DNA of 64,000 nucleotides, from NCBI GenBank assembly GCA_963760965.1, contig CAVXEW010000013.1:620001-684000 (forward strand), written 5' to 3'. Positions 59,459-64,000 of the stretch are shown here, piece after piece; position 1 is the first letter of the stretch, and each line of letters begins with the position of its first letter. This DNA is from Pararhizobium_B sp963760965. Its GTDB lineage: Bacteria; Pseudomonadota; Alphaproteobacteria; Rhizobiales; Rhizobiaceae. A model generated the notes under the pieces. It was given only the letters and a program-made list of their open reading frames with translations. It made no database searches and had not been told where the DNA came from. A program made the translations under genes and the position numbers.

Positions 59459-60461
59459 GCCGGCGATAAGGCATGGCGGCGGGATCGGCGAGGCTGCCCG
59501 GCGCTACGGAGGCGACCCGTCAGGCTGGCTCGATCTCTCGACCGGCATCAATCCCGTGCCCGCATCGCTGCCGGACATTCCAGCGGCCGCATGGCACCGG
59601 TTGCCGGAGCAGTATCAGGTCGACGCCGCGCGCGAGGCTGCTGCGGTCTTCTACCGGACGGCCGGCGCGCGGCCGCTCCCGGTTCCCGGCATCCAGGCAG
59701 TGATCCAGCGCCTGCCGCTTCTCGTGCAGGCAGGAGCGCGGGCGGCGGTGCTGGCGCCGACCTATGGGGAATACGGCCTGGTTCTGCGGCAGGCCGGAAT
59801 TGGAACGGACGAGGTCCGGGCCCTCGCGGAGGTCGGTCCGGAACACGGTCTCGTCATAATCGTCAATCCGAACAATCCCGACGGGCGAAAGACGCCGCGA
59901 AGCGAATTGCTGTCACTGGCCCGCGAGCTTGGCGGCCGGGGCGGCCACCTCGTGGTCGACGAGGCGTTCGCCGATGCCGATCCGGGCGAGAGCGTGGCCG
60001 GCGATGCGGGCCGTTGCGAGGGACTGATCGTCCTGCGCTCCTTCGGCAAGTTCTTCGGTCTCGCCGGCATGCGGCTCGGTTTCGTGCTGGGACCCGGCGA
60101 AATCCTGGAAAGGCTCGAGAGGGCGTTCGGCCCCTGGCCCGTCTCCGGTCCGGCGCTGGCGGTTTCACGGGCGCTGATGGGCGACGTCGAGGTGCTGGCG
60201 GGCCTGCGCTCGTCGATCGCCGAGCGGCACGCCGCGATGCGGGAAGTCCTTGGCCGCGCGGACCTCGTCATTCGCGGCGAAACCTCGTTGTTCTTTCTGG
60301 TCGACCACGCCCGTGCCCGCGACCTGCACGACTCGCTCTGCCGCCGGCATGTTCTCGTGCGGACATTCGACTATGCGCCGAACTGGCTGCGCATCGGGCT
60401 GGCCCCCGACGCGGCGGCGGAGGCGCGTTTCCTGCGCGCTCTCGCCGCGGAACCGTGCTGA
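59445..60461 (+). CDS. cobC: Threonine-phosphate decarboxylase / aminopropanol-arm protein CobC
   Basis: 338 residues, PLP aminotransferase fold class I/II. HGGGIGEAARRYGGDPSGWL and DLSTGINPVP start the family; IVNPNNPDGRKTPRSELL (PLP Asn/Asp region), VDEAFADADPGESVAGD and RSFGKFFGLAGMRLGFVLGP with the Schiff-base Lys follow. Makes aminopropanol phosphate for the nucleotide loop or acts with CobD. It overlaps the end of cobB by 14 bases. ATG 59451 is an alternative start. Confidence 0.93.
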   Translation: MAMPEPAIRHGGGIGEAARRYGGDPSGWLDLSTGINPVPASLPDIPAAAWHRLPEQYQVDAAREAAAVFYRTAGARPLPVPGIQAVIQRLPLLVQAGARAAVLAPTYGEYGLVLRQAGIGTDEVRALAEVGPEHGLVIIVNPNNPDGRKTPRSELLSLARELGGRGGHLVVDEAFADADPGESVAGDAGRCEGLIVLRSFGKFFGLAGMRLGFVLGPGEILERLERAFGPWPVSGPALAVSRALMGDVEVLAGLRSSIAERHAAMREVLGRADLVIRGETSLFFLVDHARARDLHDSLCRRHVLVRTFDYAPNWLRIGLAPDAAAEARFLRALAAEPC

Positions 60462-60477
60462 ATCCCAGGACGATGCA

Positions 60478-61455
60478 GTGACCCAGCATTTTCTGATCCT
60501 CTTCGTGGCACTCCTTCTCGACCGCTGGCTCGGCGACCCGGACTGGCTCTGGCGACGCCTGCCTCATCCGGTCGCGGGCTTCGGGGCGGCGATCTCCATG
60601 CTCGACGGCATCTTCAACCGGCCCGAGGAGGCTGCGGCCGGCCGCCGGCGGAACGGATGGCTGGTCATAGTGCTCCTGCTTCTGGCGGCTCTCGTCGCCG
60701 GCGTCGCGCTCGAGCGCGTGCTGCGTCTTGCCGGGCCGGCAGGTCCGTTGATCGAGATTGTCCTCGTTGCGGTCTTCCTCGCGCAGAAGAGCCTTGCCGA
60801 CCATGTCGCGGGGGTGGCGGAGGCGTTGCGTACCGGCGGCCTGGTGGCCGGACGTCGCGCGGTCTCCATGATCGTCGGCCGCGACCCGCAGAAGCTCGAT
60901 GCCTCGGGCATCTGCAGGGCGGCGATCGAGAGCCTCGCGGAGAATTTCGCCGACGGCGTCGTGGCACCCGCACTGTGGTATGCCGTACTGGGGCTGCCGG
61001 GCCTCATCGCCTACAAGATGCTCAACACCGCCGACTCGATGATCGGACACAAGAGCCCGCGCTACCTGGAGTTCGGTCGGGGTGCTGCCCTGCTCGACGA
61101 TGCGGTGAACTGGCCCGCGGCGCGGCTCTCCGCCCTGCTGATCGGCCTGGCGGCCGCCGTCTCCGCGGGACGTCCGGCAGGACGGCGGGCAATCGAGACC
61201 GCGCTCAGGGATGCCGGCCTGCACCGGTCCCCAAACGCCGGATGGCCCGAGGCGGCGATGGGCGGTGCGCTCGATCTCGCGCTTGGCGGTCCGCGCAGCT
61301 ATGGTGGCGTCGCGGTGCAAGAGCCGGTACTGAATGCCGCCGGCCGCCGGTCCGCGGGCACAGGCGACGTCGCCGCCGCGCTGGCCTTGTTCCGGCATGC
61401 CGCCAGCGGGCTCGCGCTGCTGGTCCTCGTCTGCGCGGGTCTGGCGGCAATTTAA
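60478..61455 (+). CDS. cobD: Adenosylcobinamide-phosphate synthase (CbiB/CobD)
   Basis: 325-residue membrane protein attaching aminopropanol (phosphate) to adenosylcobyric acid. It starts with GTG at 60478 behind AGGA. LLLDRWLGDPDWLWRRLPHP, GRDPQKLDASGICRAAIESL, AENFADGVVAPALWYAVLGL, YKMLNTADSMIGHKSPRYLE and FGRGAALLDDAVNWPAARLS are the family blocks; four to five hydrophobic helices are visible. 16 bases downstream of cobC; last gene of the cobA-B-C-D operon. Confidence 0.95.
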   Translation: MTQHFLILFVALLLDRWLGDPDWLWRRLPHPVAGFGAAISMLDGIFNRPEEAAAGRRRNGWLVIVLLLLAALVAGVALERVLRLAGPAGPLIEIVLVAVFLAQKSLADHVAGVAEALRTGGLVAGRRAVSMIVGRDPQKLDASGICRAAIESLAENFADGVVAPALWYAVLGLPGLIAYKMLNTADSMIGHKSPRYLEFGRGAALLDDAVNWPAARLSALLIGLAAAVSAGRPAGRRAIETALRDAGLHRSPNAGWPEAAMGGALDLALGGPRSYGGVAVQEPVLNAAGRRSAGTGDVAAALALFRHAASGLALLVLVCAGLAAI

Positions 61456-61565
61456 GTTATGTTTTACTAATTCATCTTCTGTTTGCATTCCTTCGCTTCT
61501 GCACGTAGATTGCGGTGAAATGCGGTGTGACCGGCTTCCTGTTTCAAGTACCGGGGGACATCGAA

Positions 61566-61997
61566 GTGCAGAAATTGCTGTTTTGTTTCGCGGCGGCCGC
61601 CGTTTGTCTCGGGCTCTCGTGTCCGGGCGCATGGGCCGGTTCGCTCGTCGCTCGCGTCGACCTTTCGGCGCAGACCATGACCGTCAGCCAGGATGGCGTG
61701 GTCGAATATCGATGGCGCGTTTCCACGGCCCGTCGTGGTTATCACACGCCTGTCGGCCGCTACCGGGCCAAATGGCTTTCGCGTTATCACCGCTCGAAGA
61801 AATACGACGACGCTCCAATGCCTTACGCGATCTTCTTCAAAGGTGGCTACGCCGTGCACGGCACCGATGCGATCCGCCGCCTGGGGCGGCCGGCCTCGCA
61901 CGGGTGCATAAGGCTCCATCCTGCGAATGCGGCGATCCTGTTCGAGATGGTGCGCGAGGAGGGCCTGCGCAACTCGGAAATCGTCGTCATACCCTGA
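61566..61997 (+). CDS. L,D-transpeptidase (YkuD) protein
   Basis: 143-residue periplasmic cell-wall crosslinker. A GTG at 61566 behind GGGGGAC opens a signal peptide (QKLLFCFAAAAVCLGLSCPG). The YkuD domain covers most of the rest: DLSAQTMTVSQDGVVEYRWR, RGYHTPVGRYRAK, YAVHGTDAIRRLGRPASHGC with the His and catalytic Cys, ending CIRLHPANAAILFE. Small, single-domain form. An ATG at 61515 is in frame but has a weaker ribosome site. Confidence 0.88.
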   Translation: MQKLLFCFAAAAVCLGLSCPGAWAGSLVARVDLSAQTMTVSQDGVVEYRWRVSTARRGYHTPVGRYRAKWLSRYHRSKKYDDAPMPYAIFFKGGYAVHGTDAIRRLGRPASHGCIRLHPANAAILFEMVREEGLRNSEIVVIP

Positions 61998-62019
61998 ACG
62001 GCTGCGGCGGCCGCAAGGT

Positions 62020-62949
62020 TCAGAGCGAGTGCCGGATGCGCCAGCGGTCGTGAAACCATTGCCACTGGCCGGGACGTTCGCGCACCCAGGCCTCGACCTT
62101 GTCGTTGAGAAGCTGCGCGGTCGCGGGTACGTCTATGCTGCCGTCGCCGGTCCTCGGTAACTCGATCGCCGGCTCGATGACGAGGCGGAACCGGTTGTCC
62201 GGCAGCCGGATCGAGCGCGCGGGAAAGACCTCGCATTCATATTGTCGCACGAGCTTGGCGAGCAGCGGGTTGGTCTGCACCTCCTGCCCGAAGAAGGTGG
62301 TCTTCGGACCCTTGCCGAACTTCTGGTCGACCAGCATGCCGACGCCGGCGCCCCGGTCGAGCGCCCGGGCGAGGTTCCAGGCGGCACCGGCATGCGAGGG
62401 CACGAGCGCGCCGGAACGAGTGTGCCGCTCAGAAAAGAGCCGTCTGGCGATGTAGGGATTGTTCGGGGGACGGAAGAGGGCCGTGACATCCAGGCCGAAT
62501 GTGGCGGCCGCGATGGGGAGCAGCTCGAAATTGCCTGTGTGCGCGGTGAAGACGATGAAGGGACGGGGGTTCTCCAGGAGATCGGTGAAGATCGGGATCC
62601 CCTCGACCTCTATGCGATCCTTGCCGTTGCGCTCCGGATCGAAGTCGAAGATCTGGTCCAGGAAGATGTATTCGGCCGCGAGACGGGCCATGCTGACCCA
62701 CATTTCCAGGGCGATCGCCTCGCGTTCCTCGTCGCTCTTCTCCGGGAAGGCGTTTTTCAGGTTGGCGAGCGCCAGCTTGTGGCGGGAGGACAGCGGTCCC
62801 AGCCGCACGGCCAGAGCGTCGACTACCCCGATCGCCTTGTCGAAGGGCAGGCGGGAGAGAACGGCAAGAACACCGAAAAGCAGCTGTGCTACGATCCAGT
62901 CCCGGAGACGCCGCAGCCCCAGGACGAGCCGCGTGACGAAAAGTTTCAT
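62020..62949 (-). CDS. lpxXL: Lipid A acyltransferase, very-long-chain type
   Basis: 309 residues of the LpxL/HtrB family, inner membrane. N-terminal hydrophobic segment LLFGVLAVLSRLP, then the catalytic HTGNFELLPIAAATFGLDV (Hx4E), RPPNNPYIARRLFSERHTRS, GMLVDQKFGKGPKTTFFGQE and the late ERPGQWQWFHDRWR. The zinc-binding dehydrogenase directly upstream identifies it as LpxXL, which transfers 27-hydroxyoctacosanoate from AcpXL to lipid A in Rhizobiales. 10 bases from the adhXL stop, co-transcribed. Confidence 0.88.
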   Translation of the reverse strand: MKLFVTRLVLGLRRLRDWIVAQLLFGVLAVLSRLPFDKAIGVVDALAVRLGPLSSRHKLALANLKNAFPEKSDEEREAIALEMWVSMARLAAEYIFLDQIFDFDPERNGKDRIEVEGIPIFTDLLENPRPFIVFTAHTGNFELLPIAAATFGLDVTALFRPPNNPYIARRLFSERHTRSGALVPSHAGAAWNLARALDRGAGVGMLVDQKFGKGPKTTFFGQEVQTNPLLAKLVRQYECEVFPARSIRLPDNRFRLVIEPAIELPRTGDGSIDVPATAQLLNDKVEAWVRERPGQWQWFHDRWRIRHSL

Positions 62950-62959
62950 TCGCGCGCGC

Positions 62960-63988
62960 TCAGTCGATCTTCAGGATGATCTTGCCGAACACCTTCCGGC
63001 TTTCCATGCGCTCAAGGGCCATCTCGATGCCGTCAAAGCCGATTTCCGTGTCGATGACCGGGTGCACGAGGCCGCGCGCCATTTTCTGCATGGCGTCCGC
63101 CATGTTCTCCATCCGGCACCCGAACGAGCCGAATAGCTTCAGCTGCTGCTGGAAGAGCTGCATGAGGTTGATCTGCGTCGAGACCCCCGATGTCGAACCG
63201 CAGGTCACGAGCCTGCCGCCGCGTTTCAGGCAAAGCATCGAGCCGGCCCAGGTGTCGGCCCCGACGTGCTCGAAGACGACGTCGACACCCTTCTTCCCGG
63301 TCAGCTTCCGGGTGACGCCCTCGAAGCGGTCCTCGCGATAGTTGATGACGTGGTCGGCGCCGAGGGCCCGTGCCTTGTCCATCTTCTCGTCGGACCCGAC
63401 CGTGGTGATGACGGTGCAGCCCATCTTTTTCGCGAGCTGGATGGCGGCGGAACCTATGCCCGAACCGCCGGCGTGGACGAGGATGGTTTCGCCCGGCTCC
63501 AGCCTCGCGTTGTCGAAGAGCATGTGCTCGACCGTGCCGAAGGTGACCGGGGCGAGGGCGGCCGCGATGGCGTCGACGCCGGGAGGGGCGGGAACGAGGA
63601 GGCGGGCCGGCAGGTTGACCTCCTCGCAGGCGAAGCCGTCGAGATGAAACCCGTGGACCCCGCCGACGTTCTCGCAGAGGTTGTCGCGTCCCTCGCGGCA
63701 GGCACGGCACAGGCCGCAGGTGCGCGCGCCGTAGATCGAGACGATCTGGCCGGGCAGGAGGTCAGAGACGCCGTGGCCGACGGCATGGACCTCGCCGGCG
63801 GCCTCCGCGCCGACGACAAGCGGCATCTTCCGCTTGGCGAACGCCATGCCGCGCCAGCCCCAGACATCGATATGGTTCAGCGCCACGGCCTTGATGCGCA
63901 CTGTCACCTCGCCGATCCCGGGGGCTCCGGGCGGCGACACCTCGACGATCTCGAGTTTGCGGTCTTCGACGAGTTGCAATGCGCGCAT
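62960..63988 (-). CDS. Zinc-type alcohol dehydrogenase-like protein of the acpXL-lpxXL cluster
   Basis: 342-residue MDR-family dehydrogenase. Catalytic-domain GAEAAGEVHAVGHGVSDLLP, zinc-lobe cysteines in CGLCRACREGRDNLC and the NAD(P)-binding HAGGSGIGSAAIQLAKKMGC are visible. In Rhizobium the acpXL-fabZ-fabF-adh-lpxXL operon makes and attaches very-long-chain fatty acids; this gene is the adh member and lies just before lpxXL. The start at 63988 has AAGGAC; the preceding cluster genes would lie beyond the window end. Confidence 0.9.
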   Translation of the reverse strand: MRALQLVEDRKLEIVEVSPPGAPGIGEVTVRIKAVALNHIDVWGWRGMAFAKRKMPLVVGAEAAGEVHAVGHGVSDLLPGQIVSIYGARTCGLCRACREGRDNLCENVGGVHGFHLDGFACEEVNLPARLLVPAPPGVDAIAAALAPVTFGTVEHMLFDNARLEPGETILVHAGGSGIGSAAIQLAKKMGCTVITTVGSDEKMDKARALGADHVINYREDRFEGVTRKLTGKKGVDVVFEHVGADTWAGSMLCLKRGGRLVTCGSTSGVSTQINLMQLFQQQLKLFGSFGCRMENMADAMQKMARGLVHPVIDTEIGFDGIEMALERMESRKVFGKIILKID

Positions 63989-64000
63989 GAGAGTGTCCTT

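Overview
This window reads as a chromosomal segment of a high-GC alphaproteobacterium of the Rhizobiales (Hyphomicrobiales), most likely near Mesorhizobium/Phyllobacteriaceae or Rhizobiaceae. The lineage markers are a RirA-type iron regulator with a likely Irr box, a fused trpEG gene behind a 14-residue WWW leader peptide, a PutA/PutR pair, a short LOV histidine kinase with a single-domain response regulator, and the adh-lpxXL end of the very-long-chain lipid A cluster. No rRNA, tRNA, IS element, prophage or CRISPR array was seen, so this looks like core and metabolic genome rather than an island.

Left part (1-25 kb): nucleobase and amino-acid-derivative catabolism. An ABC peptide-binding protein (cut by the window edge) and an M20 deacylase are followed by adenine deaminase and a five-gene NMT1-type ABC uptake operon. 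Next come dihydropyrimidinase, a class II aldolase-like protein, N-carbamoyl-beta-alanine amidohydrolase, (methyl)malonate-semialdehyde dehydrogenase and beta-alanine:pyruvate aminotransferase. A RutR-like TetR regulator is divergent from the last of these. PreT-PreA dihydropyrimidine dehydrogenase lies 4 kb away. Together these genes can take uracil or thymine to acetyl-CoA or propionyl-CoA. The two divergent promoters share an 18-bp motif that is a good candidate for the common RutR-type operator. Between the halves sit an EthD-like protein, a GST and a LovK/LovR-like light-sensing pair.

Middle (24-48 kb): rirA, a nucleoside hydrolase, an ArsR regulator with the cysteine spacing of persulfide sensors, a HugZ-like protein and an SDR. 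Then come a choline/betaine ABC transporter (choXWV, with a frameshift that fuses permease and ATPase) and betI. An unrecognised coiled-coil protein faces a LuxR solo. putR/putA follow, then metA behind a compact SAM-I-like riboswitch and a Shine-Dalgarno-masking hairpin, fhs, an extensin-like protein, trpL-trpEG, a CDF metal transporter, a possible small RNA, a TauE/SafE permease, an aspartic protease and a DUF1289 protein.

Right part (46.6-61.5 kb): a large cobalamin cluster: cobS, cobT, cbiX, cobH, cobL (cbiE-cbiT), cobI, a cbiG-cobJ fusion, cobM, cobK, cbiD, cobA, cobB, cobC and cobD. The set carries the markers of the cobalt-early ('anaerobic') route (CbiX, CbiG, CbiD). It lacks, within the window, the aerobic markers CobG, CobF and CobN. 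The cbiX reading frame is shifted by one base near its His-rich tail. The window ends with an L,D-transpeptidase and the lpxXL and adhXL genes of very-long-chain lipid A synthesis.
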